From: Verrucomicrobiota bacterium
Lineage (GTDB): Bacteria > Verrucomicrobiota > Verrucomicrobiia > Chthoniobacterales > Terrimicrobiaceae
Length of the DNA: 64,000 nucleotides
Assembly: GCA_017305195.1 (NCBI GenBank)
Contig: JAFKMU010000035.1
Span: 1-64,000 of the forward strand
Direction of reading: 5' to 3'
In this document: positions 24,456 to 34,143 of the stretch, piece by piece
How positions within the stretch are numbered: the first letter of the stretch is position 1
Layout of the letters: each line of letters begins with the position of its first letter
Notes under the pieces: model-generated
Database searches by the model: none
Told to the model about the DNA's origin: nothing
Seen by the model: only the letters and a program-made list of their open reading frames with translations
Made by a program: the position numbers and the translations under genes

Positions 24456-25976
24456 ATGAAACTCCCTCAGGCAACCTTCATTGCGGCGGCATTGGTCTGT
24501 CAGGCTGGCGTGGCGCAGGCCGATACGCTGGACGTTTCGTTGCCGAAAGCCGTCCAGTACGCGCTGGCGAAGAATTTTCGCATCAAGGTGGAGGAGTTTT
24601 CGCCCAAGATCGCCAAGGCGAGGGAGGTGAGCTCGACCGGGAAGTTTGACCCTGTGCTGGAGGCGTCCTACACCTACAGCCACAGCGAGCAGGAGCTTCG
24701 CACCTTGAGCAACAATCTCATCGATCCCGTGTCGCTGCCCGGGGGCGAGGACCCGTCGCTCTTCGCCCGCACCACGGGCCAGGAGGCGGATATCTCGGTG
24801 GCGGGACTCACGCCCACCGGACTGACCTACGACATCGGCCCTTCGTTGACGATCAACGACAACACCCAGCGCGACCCTCAGTACACGAGCTACAACACGT
24901 TTCTCGGCTTCTCCGTCACGCAGCCGCTCCTGAAGAACTTCGGCACCGACGTCAACCTCGCCAGCGTGCGCGTGGCCCGGGCCGACCAGGCCATCTCCCA
25001 GTGGCAACTCCGCCAGCAGGTCATGGACGTCGTCACCGACACCATCACGACCTATACCGAACTGTACTTCTCCATCGAGAATCTCGGCGTGGAGGAGCGG
25101 TCCCGCGATCTCTCGTCCCAACTCGTCAACGACAACGAAAAGCGTGCCGAGATTGGCGTGATGTCGCCGCTGGACGTGATGCAGGCCAAGGCCGATCTCG
25201 CCGCCCGCGAGGAGCGTGTGCTCGTCGCCGAGCGCGAGGTGAAGAACAATGAAAACTTCCTCAAGCAGCTCGTCACCGATGAGATTTCCGGCCTGCTCGA
25301 CACGGATGTCGAGGTTTCCCAGCCGGTCCTGCCCGATGTCGGCGACATCAACCGCAAAAAGGACATCGCCCGCGCTTTTGAACTGCGGCCCGATTACCGC
25401 CAGCTCTTGCTCAGCATCCAGAAGCGCCAGATCAACGTCGTTTTCACCCGCAACCAAAGCCTTCCCCAGCTCGATCTCACGGGCAGCCTGGGGCTCAACG
25501 GCATCGACACGAATTTCCTCTCCAGCGTCCAGCGCGCCAGCGGCGTGAACGGCAGCAACCGCAATACGGCCTGGGACATCGGGGCAATTTTCAGCCTCCC
25601 CATCCCGAACCGCGAGGCCAAGGGCGACCTGGAGGTGGCCAAGCTCCAAACCCTCCAGGCTCTGGTGGACCTCAAGCGCCTTGAGCAGGCGATCATTGTC
25701 GAGGCTGATAATGCCGCCGGGGAGATCGACACCACCCGCAAGCGCATCGAGGCCAGCCGCGTGGCGCGGGAATTTGCCCAGATGACGCTCGACGCCGCGC
25801 AGGCCCGCCTCGCCAGCGGCACGTCGACGACCTTCGAGGTGCTGCAGTTTCAGCGGGATTTCGCCACGGCGCAGGTGAACGAATTGCGCGCCCGGGCGGA
25901 TTTTATCATCGCCGTCGCCCGGTACGCGAGGCTCACGGGATCGACGCTGGAGCGCAATCGCATCATTCTCGATTGA
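24456..25976 (+). CDS. TolC-family outer membrane efflux protein
   Basis: The 506-residue protein has a signal peptide (MKLPQATFIAAALVCQAGVAQA) and the OEP repeat architecture of TolC: amphipathic helices with NVALASARVARAD-like segments (NLASVRVARADQ), ERSRDLSSQLVNDNEKRAEI, and GTSTTFEVLQFQRDFATAQ near the end. It would form a trimeric outer-membrane channel for efflux or type I secretion. No membrane-fusion or inner-membrane pump gene is adjacent, so its partner is unknown. It follows rluD by 34 nt. Confidence 0.9.
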   Translation: MKLPQATFIAAALVCQAGVAQADTLDVSLPKAVQYALAKNFRIKVEEFSPKIAKAREVSSTGKFDPVLEASYTYSHSEQELRTLSNNLIDPVSLPGGEDPSLFARTTGQEADISVAGLTPTGLTYDIGPSLTINDNTQRDPQYTSYNTFLGFSVTQPLLKNFGTDVNLASVRVARADQAISQWQLRQQVMDVVTDTITTYTELYFSIENLGVEERSRDLSSQLVNDNEKRAEIGVMSPLDVMQAKADLAAREERVLVAEREVKNNENFLKQLVTDEISGLLDTDVEVSQPVLPDVGDINRKKDIARAFELRPDYRQLLLSIQKRQINVVFTRNQSLPQLDLTGSLGLNGIDTNFLSSVQRASGVNGSNRNTAWDIGAIFSLPIPNREAKGDLEVAKLQTLQALVDLKRLEQAIIVEADNAAGEIDTTRKRIEASRVAREFAQMTLDAAQARLASGTSTTFEVLQFQRDFATAQVNELRARADFIIAVARYARLTGSTLERNRIILD

Positions 25977-25995
25977 CGCCCTACTTGCGAAGGAA

Positions 25996-26017
25996 GCCCG
26001 TCGGCACTAAAACGGGC
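25996..26017 (+). promoter_or_regulatory. Hairpin abutting the thiG start codon
   Basis: Arms gcccgt (25996-26001) and acgggc (26012-26017) flank a 10-nt loop, and the ATG of thiG is 2 nt beyond. The 43-nt gap after the tolC-like gene is too short for a TPP riboswitch. The hairpin could end upstream transcription or mask ribosome access. Confidence 0.4.
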
Positions 26018-26019
26018 GG

Positions 26020-26805
26020 ATGAGTGGCACATTGAAAATCGCAGACCGGGAATTCAACTCACGTCTCCTCATGGGGACGGGGAAGTTTTCCTCCAATGAG
26101 GTCATGCGCGACGCCCTCGACGCCAGCGGATGTGAGATCGTGACGGTCGCCCTCCGGCGCGCCGATCTCTCGGGCAAAAACGATCCCTTCGCCAATATTC
26201 TGGAATTCATCGACCCGCAGCGCTACCTGCTCCTGCCCAATACGAGCGGAGCGAACACCGCCGAGGAAGCCGTGCGTCTCGCCCGTCTCGCCGTCGCCGC
26301 CGGGCTGCCAAGATGGGTGAAGCTCGAGATTCATCCCGACCCGCACTACCTCCTGCCCGATCCCATCGAGACGCTGAAAGCCGCCGAGGTGCTGGTGAAG
26401 GAGGGCTTCACCGTCCTGCCGTACATCAACGCCGACCCCGTGCTGGCCAAGCGCCTCCAGGATGTCGGCACCGCCACGGTCATGCCTCTGGGCGCTCCCA
26501 TCGGCAGCAATCGCGGCATCGAAACCCGCGCCCAGATCGAGATCATCATCAGCCAGGCCACCGTGCCGGTGGTGGTGGATGCCGGTATCGGCGCTCCCAG
26601 CCATGCCGCCGAGGCGCTGGAGCTCGGCGCGGATGCCGTGCTCGTCAATACCGCCGTCGCTGCTGCGGGGAACCCCATCGCGATGGCCCGGGCCTTCCGC
26701 AAGGCGGTCGAGGCCGCCCGCGAGGCCGTCGAGGCCGGATTGCCGACCCAGCTCGACCACGCCGAGGCTACGAGTCCGCTCTCGACTTTCCTGCAAAGCG
26801 CTTAG
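26020..26805 (+). CDS. thiG: Thiazole synthase ThiG
   Basis: The 261-residue TIM-barrel enzyme forms the thiazole phosphate of thiamine from deoxyxylulose phosphate, dehydroglycine and ThiS thiocarboxylate. The Schiff-base lysine lies in WVKLEIHPD, and [29 protein letters not shown] and [12 protein letters not shown] are family blocks. No thiS, thiF, thiO or thiH is adjacent, so the pathway genes are dispersed. It is followed by mutS after 22 nt. Confidence 0.97.
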   Translation: MSGTLKIADREFNSRLLMGTGKFSSNEVMRDALDASGCEIVTVALRRADLSGKNDPFANILEFIDPQRYLLLPNTSGANTAEEAVRLARLAVAAGLPRWVKLEIHPDPHYLLPDPIETLKAAEVLVKEGFTVLPYINADPVLAKRLQDVGTATVMPLGAPIGSNRGIETRAQIEIIISQATVPVVVDAGIGAPSHAAEALELGADAVLVNTAVAAAGNPIAMARAFRKAVEAAREAVEAGLPTQLDHAEATSPLSTFLQSA

Positions 26806-26827
26806 TAAATCACGAGCTCTCCACGCC

Positions 26828-29293
26828 GTGGCCGAAGACAAGCAAACCCCCATGATGAAGCAGTATCTCGCCGCCCGGCGGGAACTGCCGCCGCGCACGA
26901 TCCTCCTGTTTCGTCTCGGGGATTTCTACGAGATGTTCGGCGAGGATGCGAAGGAGGCGTCGGCCATTCTCAATGTCGCGCTGACCAAGCGCGGCGAGAT
27001 GCCCATGTGCGGCGTGCCGTCGCACTCGGCCCGGGGGTACATCGAAAAGCTGGTCAAAAGCGGCTGGCGTGTCGCCCTCTGCGACCAGGTGGGCGAGGTG
27101 CAGGCGGGCAAGCTCGTCCGCCGCGAGCTGACCCAGGTGCTCAGCGCGGGTACGCTCGATGATTTCGGCCTTGATGACCGCAAGCCGAATTACCTCGCCG
27201 CCATCTGCCAGCGCAAGGACGGCATCGGGCTGGCATATTGCGAGCTCAGCACGGGGGAGTTTCGCGTGGCAGAATTGCCGGACCTCGCCTCGGTTCTCAA
27301 CGAACTCGCCCGCGTCTCCCCGGCGGAAACCATCGCGCCTTCGCATCAGGAGGAGTTCTTTCGCGGCGTGGCCGGGGTGAACTTCCTCGACGGCTATATT
27401 TTCGAACCCGAACCGGCCGCAGAGGTGCTGCTGGAGCACTTCCAGGTTCACTCGCTCGATGGCTTTGGCGTGGCGGAAATGCGCGCGGCCGTGGGCGCGG
27501 CGGGGGCGCTCCTGCATTACCTGACCCGCCAGATGAGGCGCAGCGCCTCGCATCTCCGGCGGCTCCAAGCCTACCAGACCAGTCAATACCTCGTCCTTGA
27601 CGCCGTGACACAGGCTCACCTCGATCTGGTGGAGTCGCGCGGCGGTCGTGGCATGACACTCCTGGGCGTGCTCGATCGCGCCGTGACCCCGATGGGCGCG
27701 CGTATGATCCGCGAGTGGATACTCCATCCCTTGCGCGACGCGGAGTCGATCAATGCCCGCCAGCAGTCCATCGCCCGGCTGCTGGAGGATTCGCTTCAGC
27801 TGGGAAAACTCCGCGAGCATCTCGGCTCGATCCGCGACCTCGAGCGCGCCGCCTCGCGGCTCAACGGCTCCTCCGGCAACGCCCGCGATCTCGCTGCGCT
27901 CGGCGCTTCTCTGGCGCTCGTTCCCGCCGTCGCTGACGCTGCGCGCTCGATCGGCAGCCCGTTGATCGAATCGCTGTCTGATCGTCTTTCCCCGCTGCCC
28001 GAGCTGGTGGAAAGCATCGCCCGTGCCGTGGTGGAGGAGCCTCCCGCGCTGCTGCGGGATGGCGGGTTTGTCCGCGATGGCTTCGATCCCGCGCTGGACG
28101 AGCTTCGCTCGGCCTCCCGCGAGGGCAAGGACTGGATCGCCAGCCTCCAGGAGCGCGAGATCACCCGCACGGGGATCAAGTCTCTCAAGGTGCGCTTCAC
28201 CTCCGTCTTCGGCTATTTCCTTGAGATCACCAAAGCCAATCTCCCGTCGGTCCCCGACGACTACGTGCGCAAGCAGACGACGGTAAATGGAGAGCGCTTC
28301 ATTACGCCCGAGCTCAAGGAGATCGAAAACAAGATCCTCGGCGCGGACGAACGCGCCAAGGCCCGCGAGGCAGAGATTTTCCAGGAACTTCGCGCCCTCG
28401 TGGTCGGTCATCTTGCCGCCATTCAAGAGACAGCCTCTTCGCTGGCGGCGCTCGATGCGCTGGGTTCGCTCGCCGAGACGGCGCGGCAGCTGCATTACTG
28501 CCGACCTGTCGTGGATGATTCCGGCGTACTGGAGATCGTGGAGGGGCGACATCCGATCCTGGACTTTCAATCCACCGGCGAGCGGTTTGTACCCAATGAC
28601 ACCTCGCTCGACACCGACGGCCACCGCTTTGCGATCATCACGGGGCCGAACATGGCGGGTAAATCCACCTACATCCGGCAGGTGGCCCTCCTCACGCTCA
28701 TGGCCCAGATCGGCAGTTACCTGCCTGCGCAATCCGCACACGTCGGACTGGTCGATCGCATCTTCACCCGTGTCGGCGCGAGCGATGATCTCACCAAGGG
28801 GCAGAGCACCTTCATGGTTGAGATGAACGAGACGGCGAACATCCTCAACAACGCCACCAGCCGCAGCCTTGTCATCCTGGACGAGATCGGTCGCGGTACG
28901 TCGACTTTCGATGGTCTCTCCATCGCCTGGAGCGTGGCCGAGCATCTGCACGACATCATCGGATGCCGCACGCTCTTTGCCACCCACTACCACGAGATCA
29001 CCGACCTCGAGCGCACCCGCTCCGGGGTGCTCAATCTCAATGTCGCCGTGCGCGAGTGGAACGACCAGGTCATCTTCCTGCGCAAGATTCTCGAAGGCCG
29101 CGCCGACCAGAGCTATGGCATCCAGGTCGCCCGGCTGGCCGGTTTGCCCGATGTCGTCCTGAACCGGGCGAAGGAAATCCTCAACAACCTGGAAAAGGCG
29201 GAACTCAACGCTGAGGGCGAGCCGGTTATTGCCCGCTCCCGCCGGAAAAAGGCGGCGATTCAGGCCGGGCTCGATCAGCTGGATCTCATCTAG
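26828..29293 (+). CDS. mutS: DNA mismatch repair protein MutS
   Basis: This 821-residue mismatch-recognition ATPase has the mismatch-wedge motif in RLGDFYEMFGEDA. The clamp and connector domains follow, and the ABC ATPase reads GPNMAGKSTYIRQ, then STFMVEM and VILDEIGRGTSTFDG. GTG at 26828 gives the usual start AEDKQTPMMKQYL; an ATG lies at 26852. Longer readings of the frame belong to the thiG shadow. No mutL is present in the window. Confidence 0.97.
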   Translation: MAEDKQTPMMKQYLAARRELPPRTILLFRLGDFYEMFGEDAKEASAILNVALTKRGEMPMCGVPSHSARGYIEKLVKSGWRVALCDQVGEVQAGKLVRRELTQVLSAGTLDDFGLDDRKPNYLAAICQRKDGIGLAYCELSTGEFRVAELPDLASVLNELARVSPAETIAPSHQEEFFRGVAGVNFLDGYIFEPEPAAEVLLEHFQVHSLDGFGVAEMRAAVGAAGALLHYLTRQMRRSASHLRRLQAYQTSQYLVLDAVTQAHLDLVESRGGRGMTLLGVLDRAVTPMGARMIREWILHPLRDAESINARQQSIARLLEDSLQLGKLREHLGSIRDLERAASRLNGSSGNARDLAALGASLALVPAVADAARSIGSPLIESLSDRLSPLPELVESIARAVVEEPPALLRDGGFVRDGFDPALDELRSASREGKDWIASLQEREITRTGIKSLKVRFTSVFGYFLEITKANLPSVPDDYVRKQTTVNGERFITPELKEIENKILGADERAKAREAEIFQELRALVVGHLAAIQETASSLAALDALGSLAETARQLHYCRPVVDDSGVLEIVEGRHPILDFQSTGERFVPNDTSLDTDGHRFAIITGPNMAGKSTYIRQVALLTLMAQIGSYLPAQSAHVGLVDRIFTRVGASDDLTKGQSTFMVEMNETANILNNATSRSLVILDEIGRGTSTFDGLSIAWSVAEHLHDIIGCRTLFATHYHEITDLERTRSGVLNLNVAVREWNDQVIFLRKILEGRADQSYGIQVARLAGLPDVVLNRAKEILNNLEKAELNAEGEPVIARSRRKKAAIQAGLDQLDLI

Positions 29294-29309
29294 GGCGCGA
29301 GGCGCGGGA

Positions 29310-30653
29310 ATGTTTTTCGTTGCCGCCTCCGGCGGTTCCTGCCCTTCTTGTCGTGTGAAACTTGAAGTGCGGCGCAATCTCTCCCAGATCGCCGGAACCG
29401 CCCTCATTGGCTTGTGTGCTGGTCTCGTGGCGGTCTTTTTCCATATCGCAATGGAGCGGGTATTTGATTACCTCATCTGGACTCCCTCCACCGAAAATCC
29501 CTGGTGGTTTGGCTATACGACGATCTTTCTCATGGTCTCGGGCGCGGCATTGACGGGTGTCCTCATCTCGCGCTTCGCTCCCGATGCTCCCGGCAGCGGC
29601 ATTCCCCAGGTGAAGGCGGCCTATCATTCCGGGCGCCTGGATTTTTCCTGGAACCTGATCTGGGTGAAATTCCTCGGCGGCGTGCTTTCGATCGGAACGG
29701 GTTCCAGTCTGGGCCGCGAAGGCCCCACCATTCACATCGGCGCGGCCGTCGCCAGCAAGGTTGCCAATCTGCTGGGCGAGGACAAGGCGGCCAAGGCCAA
29801 CGCCGTCTGCGCGGGTTCCGCCGCGGGGCTTTCCGCGGCATTCAACAGCCCGCTCGCGGGCGTCACGCTCGTGCTGGAGGAAATCGCCGGCGGCAAGAAC
29901 CAGCACAAGTTTGCCGGTCGTTCGCTCCTGGCGGCTGCTCTCGCTGCCAGCGTGGTCTTTTTCCTGAGCCACGATCAGGCCTCTCTCCCGATCGGCAAAG
30001 ATCTGCTGATCTCCTGGAAAGTCATGGCCTTGTCTCCCGTCGTGGCGGTATTCGCGGGTTTTTGCGGACTCGCGTTCCAGTACTTTACGCTCGGTCTGCG
30101 CAACCGCATGAAACACATCAAGCTGCCCATGCCCTTCAAACTGGCCCTGGGCGCCTTTTTCGCCGGTCTGGTGGCGTTGCTGTGCTTCCGCCTTGTGGGT
30201 TATGTCGGGGTCTTCGCCCTCGGTGAGGTGACTCTGCAAAAGGCGCTCAATCACGAGGTGATCTGGCAGGCTGCGCTCGTCCTCCTGGTCGGCAAGCTGA
30301 TCGCCACGAGCCTGTGCTACGGCACGGGCGGCTGCGGCGGGATCTTTGCTCCCATGGTTTTCTTTGGTGCGATGGCTGGTCTCGTGGTCGCAGGGGTTGC
30401 GACTCCTTTCATGCACCTCACTCCGGATGATCAAGTCCTCCTCGCCCTGGTCGGCATCACCGGCACGCTCGCCGCGGTCGTTCGCGCCCCCATCACCTCG
30501 ATCCTCATCGTGATGGAGATGACCTGGCAGATTCATGTGTTGCCCGCTCTCATGATTGCGGCGGTGATCGCTGTCTTTCTCAATCGCACCTGCTTCCAGG
30601 CGAACTTCTACGATGCCGCGCTCCAGCAGGACGGCATCAAGATCCCGGATTGA
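29310..30653 (+). CDS. CLC-type chloride channel / Cl-/H+ exchanger
   Basis: The membrane protein of about 447 residues has the CLC selectivity motifs GSGIPQ, GREGP (with the gating Glu) and GGIFAP, plus about ten hydrophobic helices (for example LSQIAGTALIGLCAGLVAV). The preserved Glu of GREGP is compatible with channel or exchanger behaviour. There are no C-terminal CBS domains. The ATG at 29310 is uncertain; a GTG (VKLEVRRN) a little downstream would begin closer to the first helix. It is 16 nt after mutS. Confidence 0.9.
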   Translation: MFFVAASGGSCPSCRVKLEVRRNLSQIAGTALIGLCAGLVAVFFHIAMERVFDYLIWTPSTENPWWFGYTTIFLMVSGAALTGVLISRFAPDAPGSGIPQVKAAYHSGRLDFSWNLIWVKFLGGVLSIGTGSSLGREGPTIHIGAAVASKVANLLGEDKAAKANAVCAGSAAGLSAAFNSPLAGVTLVLEEIAGGKNQHKFAGRSLLAAALAASVVFFLSHDQASLPIGKDLLISWKVMALSPVVAVFAGFCGLAFQYFTLGLRNRMKHIKLPMPFKLALGAFFAGLVALLCFRLVGYVGVFALGEVTLQKALNHEVIWQAALVLLVGKLIATSLCYGTGGCGGIFAPMVFFGAMAGLVVAGVATPFMHLTPDDQVLLALVGITGTLAAVVRAPITSILIVMEMTWQIHVLPALMIAAVIAVFLNRTCFQANFYDAALQQDGIKIPD

Positions 30654-30655
30654 TC

Positions 30656-31342
30656 ATGGCGGCGGGCATCGTCCTCATCACGGGCGCTTCGCGCGGCATC
30701 GGGCGTGGGCTGGCGGCGAAATTTGCCGCGGAAGGCTGGCAGGTGCTGGCTGCCGCCCGCCGCACCTCGGATGTCCCGCGCGATCCGGCCATTCATGCGG
30801 TCCCTCTGGATGTGCTTTCCGACGATTCCGTGAGGGAGGCTGCTGAGACGATAGCGGCTGGCTTCCCGCATATCGACGTGCTCGTCAACAATGCCGCTGT
30901 CTTTCCGGGTGATGGCAACGAGCGATTGGAAGACACGCCCCTGGAGTGGTTTGAGGAAGCCTTTGCCGCCAATGTCGTCGGCGTGGCCAGGGTCACACGC
31001 GCCTTTCTCCCGCTTTTGCGGAAGTCTGCCTCTGCCCGCATCATCAACATCTCTTCGGGGGCGGGTACGATCTCGGAAAAGACCGATGCGGACTACTATC
31101 CCTACAGTGTTTCCAAGGCGGCGCTGAACATGCTTACGCGTGCCATGGCGGCGGAATACCGGGGGGAGAAGATCCCGGTTTATGCCCTCAGCCCGGGATG
31201 GGTGAAGACGGAAATGGGCGGCTCCAATGCGCCATTAAGCGTGGAGGAGTCCGCAGGGTCCCTGTTTCGGACGATGACCCGGCTCGGGCTGGATAAAAGC
31301 GGCGGCTTCTTCGGGCGCGACGGCGAAGTTTATCCCTGGTAA
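30656..31342 (+). CDS. Short-chain dehydrogenase/reductase
   Basis: The 228-residue classical SDR has the cofactor loop TGASRGIGRGL, NNAA (VNNAAVFPG), the catalytic Ser in INISSGAG, YxxxK as Y-S-V-S-K, and LSPGWVKTEMGG. Arg within the AARR motif suggests NADP(H) preference. The ATG at 30656 follows the CLC stop by 2 nt; the TTG at 30650 overlapping that stop is less likely. The substrate cannot be inferred. Confidence 0.92.
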   Translation: MAAGIVLITGASRGIGRGLAAKFAAEGWQVLAAARRTSDVPRDPAIHAVPLDVLSDDSVREAAETIAAGFPHIDVLVNNAAVFPGDGNERLEDTPLEWFEEAFAANVVGVARVTRAFLPLLRKSASARIINISSGAGTISEKTDADYYPYSVSKAALNMLTRAMAAEYRGEKIPVYALSPGWVKTEMGGSNAPLSVEESAGSLFRTMTRLGLDKSGGFFGRDGEVYPW

Positions 31343-31345
31343 CGC

Positions 31346-31687
31346 TCAGGCGTTTCGCAGAGAGCGCACCTCGGTGACGGCCTGTTCAAAGCTCTGCGTC
31401 GCATCGCCCAGCAGGGCGCTGGCGTCAGCGAGTGAACCGGCCTTCGCACTTTGCTCCAGGGTTGCCGCCGCACGGCTCACGCCCACGAACCCAAAGTTCG
31501 CGGAACTTCCCTTGATCTGGTGTGCGACCTTCGCGGCAGCCACGGCGTCTCCAGCCAGCACCTTGTCCCGCAGTTGCGAAAGCAGGGCCGGCATTTCCGA
31601 GACAAATTCCCGGTAGATCTCCACAAAATCTGGGGTGAAACCGTCGGCGATCATGTCGAGTTGTTCCCAATCGATCAGCGCAGACAT
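31346..31687 (-). CDS. Orphan histidine phosphotransfer (HPt) domain protein
   Basis: The 113-residue protein is a single HPt four-helix domain, with phospho-accepting H56 in AHQIKGSSANFGF. It shuttles phosphate between receiver domains in multistep phosphorelays. It lies tail to tail with the SDR gene (3 nt apart) and has no kinase neighbour. The hybrid kinase at the end of the Wsp-like operon, about 14 kb away, needs such a partner for its C-terminal receiver, making it a candidate. Confidence 0.88.
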   Translation of the reverse strand: MSALIDWEQLDMIADGFTPDFVEIYREFVSEMPALLSQLRDKVLAGDAVAAAKVAHQIKGSSANFGFVGVSRAAATLEQSAKAGSLADASALLGDATQSFEQAVTEVRSLRNA

Positions 31688-31730
31688 CGTGGTCGGAGTA
31701 TGCGATGGGATGCTCTAAGGCTCAAGCAGT

Positions 31731-32336
31731 TTAAGTGCAATCGTCTGTCCGGATGATCTGTGGCCATAAGGCCTTTGCAGATAAGCTCTTGGATAGCATT
31801 CTGAGATATTTCGGCCGGGAGATTTCCCGGGCGCCGAAGCGTTTCAGGTGGGGAGTCACCCACTGGGTGTCGAGAAGTTGAAAGCCTCCGCTTCGCAGGC
31901 GCTCCACGAGGCGGACGAGCGCCACCTTGGATGCTCCGGTGACGCGGTGAAACATCGACTCGCCAAAAAACGCCGCCCCGAGACGCACGCCGTACAGGCC
32001 ACCGGCCAGCTTTCCGTCGCGCCAGACCTCCACGGAGTGCGCGGCGCCGATGCGATGGAGGGCGACGTAGCTGCGGATGAGCGTTTCGTCGATCCAGGTC
32101 TCCTCGCGCTCCCCGCAGGCGCGCATCACGGTCTCAAAGGCGGTATCGATGCGGATCTCCCAGGCGGGGTCCTCCAGAGTTTTTCGGGCGCCATGGGGGA
32201 TGTGAAAGTCGTCGAGCGGCACGATGCCGCGGGGATCGGGGGAGAAACACCGGATCGACCCATCCGCCATGGCCATGGGGAACCAACCGGAGGCATACAA
32301 ACCAAGAAGCTGCTCCGGCGGAATGATAGTTGCCAT
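31731..32336 (-). CDS. aat: Leucyl/phenylalanyl-tRNA-protein transferase Aat
   Basis: This 201-residue GNAT-fold enzyme transfers Leu or Phe from tRNA to N-terminal Arg/Lys of proteins, marking them for ClpAP/ClpS degradation by the N-end rule. The blocks GLYASGWFPMA, WFSPxxRG-like CFSPDPRGIVPL, WIDETLIRSY, GLYGVRLGAAFFGESMFHR and LLDTQW are diagnostic. The start at 32336 (MATIIPPEQL) is preferred to an upstream in-frame one. It is divergent from a small lipoprotein gene. Confidence 0.95.
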   Translation of the reverse strand: MATIIPPEQLLGLYASGWFPMAMADGSIRCFSPDPRGIVPLDDFHIPHGARKTLEDPAWEIRIDTAFETVMRACGEREETWIDETLIRSYVALHRIGAAHSVEVWRDGKLAGGLYGVRLGAAFFGESMFHRVTGASKVALVRLVERLRSGGFQLLDTQWVTPHLKRFGAREISRPKYLRMLSKSLSAKALWPQIIRTDDCT

Positions 32337-32365
32337 ACGAGGGTCGTCCTTTCTAATATCCGCGC

Positions 32366-32542
32366 GTGAGATGCGTGACAATTCTTATGGGCATTATGTC
32401 CCTGCTCTTCGTAGGCGGCTGTTCCGTAGCGGAACAGGACGTTAGCGACGTGGGGCAGCAATTCCAGCAAGGCATTCAGGGTCAGGGACGTATCGTGCCA
32501 AATAATCCTACGGCCGACAGCTTCGGCTCCGACTACCAGTAA
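32366..32542 (+). CDS. Small putative lipoprotein (58 aa) upstream of guaA
   Basis: Starting at GTG, the 58-residue peptide has a hydrophobic leader ([16 protein letters not shown]) with lipobox G-G-C19. The mature part of about 40 residues is Gln-, Gly- and Asp-rich (for example [17 protein letters not shown]), ending SDYQ. Alternative GTG/ATG codons lie a few residues in. It is probably a lipidated envelope protein of unknown role. It is 29 nt from the aat start on the other strand and 26 nt before guaA. Confidence 0.62.
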   Translation: MRCVTILMGIMSLLFVGGCSVAEQDVSDVGQQFQQGIQGQGRIVPNNPTADSFGSDYQ

Positions 32543-32568
32543 CCCAGCATCTCCGCTCCACAACTCTC

Positions 32569-34143
32569 ATGTCCGTTTCATCCTCCACACCCGAGGACAA
32601 GATCGTCATTCTCGATTTCGGGTCCCAATACACGCAAGTCATCGCCCGCCGCATCCGCGAGTGCCACGTTTACTCGGAGATCGTTCCGTTCACGACGAGT
32701 GCCGCGCAGATCAAGAAGCTCGCGCCCAAGGGCATCATCCTTTCCGGCGGCCCGGCCAGTGTCTACGCCAAGGGCGCGCCCAAGGCGGACAAGGGAATCT
32801 ACAAGCTCGGCATCCCGATCCTGGGCATCTGCTATGGCATGCAGCTCGTCTCGCGTGACCTGGGCGGTCAAGTCGAGCGCTCCGCCCGTCGTGAATACGG
32901 CCCGGGCAGCCTGAAGGTTGACCGTCGTTCCGATCTCTTCCACGACCTTCCCGCCACCCTCGACGTCTGGAACAGCCATGGCGACAAGGTGACGAAGATG
33001 CCCGAGGGCTTTCGCGCCATCGGCAAGACGGAGAACTCTCCGCACGCTGTCATCGCCGACCCGAAGCGCAAGATTTTCTGCCTCCAGTTTCACCCCGAGG
33101 TGGCGCACACGCCGAAGGGCAAGGAGATCATCCAGAACTTTGTCCATCGTATCGCGGGCTGCAAGCCGAGCTGGACGATGGGCTCCTTCATCGAGCGCAT
33201 CTGCCAGCAGATCCGCGAGCAGGTGGGTGATGGTCAGGTCATTCTCGGCCTCAGCGGCGGGGTGGACTCCTCGGTCGCGGCGGCCCTTATTCACAAGGCC
33301 ATCGGCGACCAGCTCATCTGCATCTTTGTCGATAACGGCCTGCTTCGCGCCCGGGAAACCGCGGCGGTGGAAAAGCTCTTCCGCGACAATTTCCACATCC
33401 GCATGAAGACCATCGACGCGTCGGCGATCTTCCTGAAGAAGCTCAAGGGCGTCACCGACCCGGAGAAGAAGCGCAAGATCATCGGCAACGAGTTCATCAA
33501 GGTCTTCGAGGCTGCCGCCCGCGATCTCAAGAAGTCCTCGCCCGGCAAATACCGCTTCCTCGCCCAGGGCACCCTGTATCCCGACGTGATCGAGAGCGTC
33601 TCGATCTCCGGCAATCCGGCGGCCCTGATCAAGAGCCACCACAATGTCGGCGGCCTGCCCGAGCGCATGAAGTTTGAGCTCGTGGAGCCCCTCCGTCAGC
33701 TCTTCAAGGACGAGGTGCGCGAGGTGGGTGCCGAGCTTGGTCTGCCCAAGGAGGTCGTGCATCGCCAGCCCTTCCCGGGTCCGGGTCTCGCCGTGCGCGT
33801 GCTCGGCGACATCACGGAGGAAAAGCTCCGTATGGTGCGCGAGGCCGATGCCATCGTGCTCGAGGAGATGAAGGCCAGCGGGTGGTATTACAAGGTGTGG
33901 CAGTCCTTCGCCGTCCTGCTCCCGGTTCGGTCCGTGGGCGTGATGGGCGACGAGCGCACCTATGAAAACACCATCGCCCTCCGCGTGGTGGAGAGCCGCG
34001 ATGGCATGACCGCCGACTGGGTGCGCGTGCCGTATGATATCCTCGCCCGCATCTCGACTCGTGTCATTAACGAGGTCGATGGCGTGAATCGCGTCTGCTA
34101 CGACATTTCCAGCAAACCCCCCGCCACCATCGAATGGGAGTAA
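32569..34143 (+). CDS. guaA: GMP synthase (glutamine-hydrolysing)
   Basis: The 524-residue enzyme converts XMP to GMP. The N-terminal class I glutamine amidotransferase has the nucleophile Cys in GICYGMQL and the His-Glu partner in FHPEVAHT. The ATP pyrophosphatase has SGGVDSS (PP-loop), and the C-terminal dimer domain ends KPPATIEWE. No guaB is adjacent. The last 10 nt overlap coaD. Confidence 0.98.
   Translation: MSVSSSTPEDKIVILDFGSQYTQVIARRIRECHVYSEIVPFTTSAAQIKKLAPKGIILSGGPASVYAKGAPKADKGIYKLGIPILGICYGMQLVSRDLGGQVERSARREYGPGSLKVDRRSDLFHDLPATLDVWNSHGDKVTKMPEGFRAIGKTENSPHAVIADPKRKIFCLQFHPEVAHTPKGKEIIQNFVHRIAGCKPSWTMGSFIERICQQIREQVGDGQVILGLSGGVDSSVAAALIHKAIGDQLICIFVDNGLLRARETAAVEKLFRDNFHIRMKTIDASAIFLKKLKGVTDPEKKRKIIGNEFIKVFEAAARDLKKSSPGKYRFLAQGTLYPDVIESVSISGNPAALIKSHHNVGGLPERMKFELVEPLRQLFKDEVREVGAELGLPKEVVHRQPFPGPGLAVRVLGDITEEKLRMVREADAIVLEEMKASGWYYKVWQSFAVLLPVRSVGVMGDERTYENTIALRVVESRDGMTADWVRVPYDILARISTRVINEVDGVNRVCYDISSKPPATIEWE

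Noticed and set aside
25977-26019. TPP riboswitch before thiG
   Set aside because: Only 43 nt separate the genes, and there are no conserved THI-box bases; only a simple hairpin is present.
26810-29407. An 865-residue minus-strand ORF opposite mutS
   Set aside because: It mirrors the mutS gene in the antisense frame and shows no recognisable motif.
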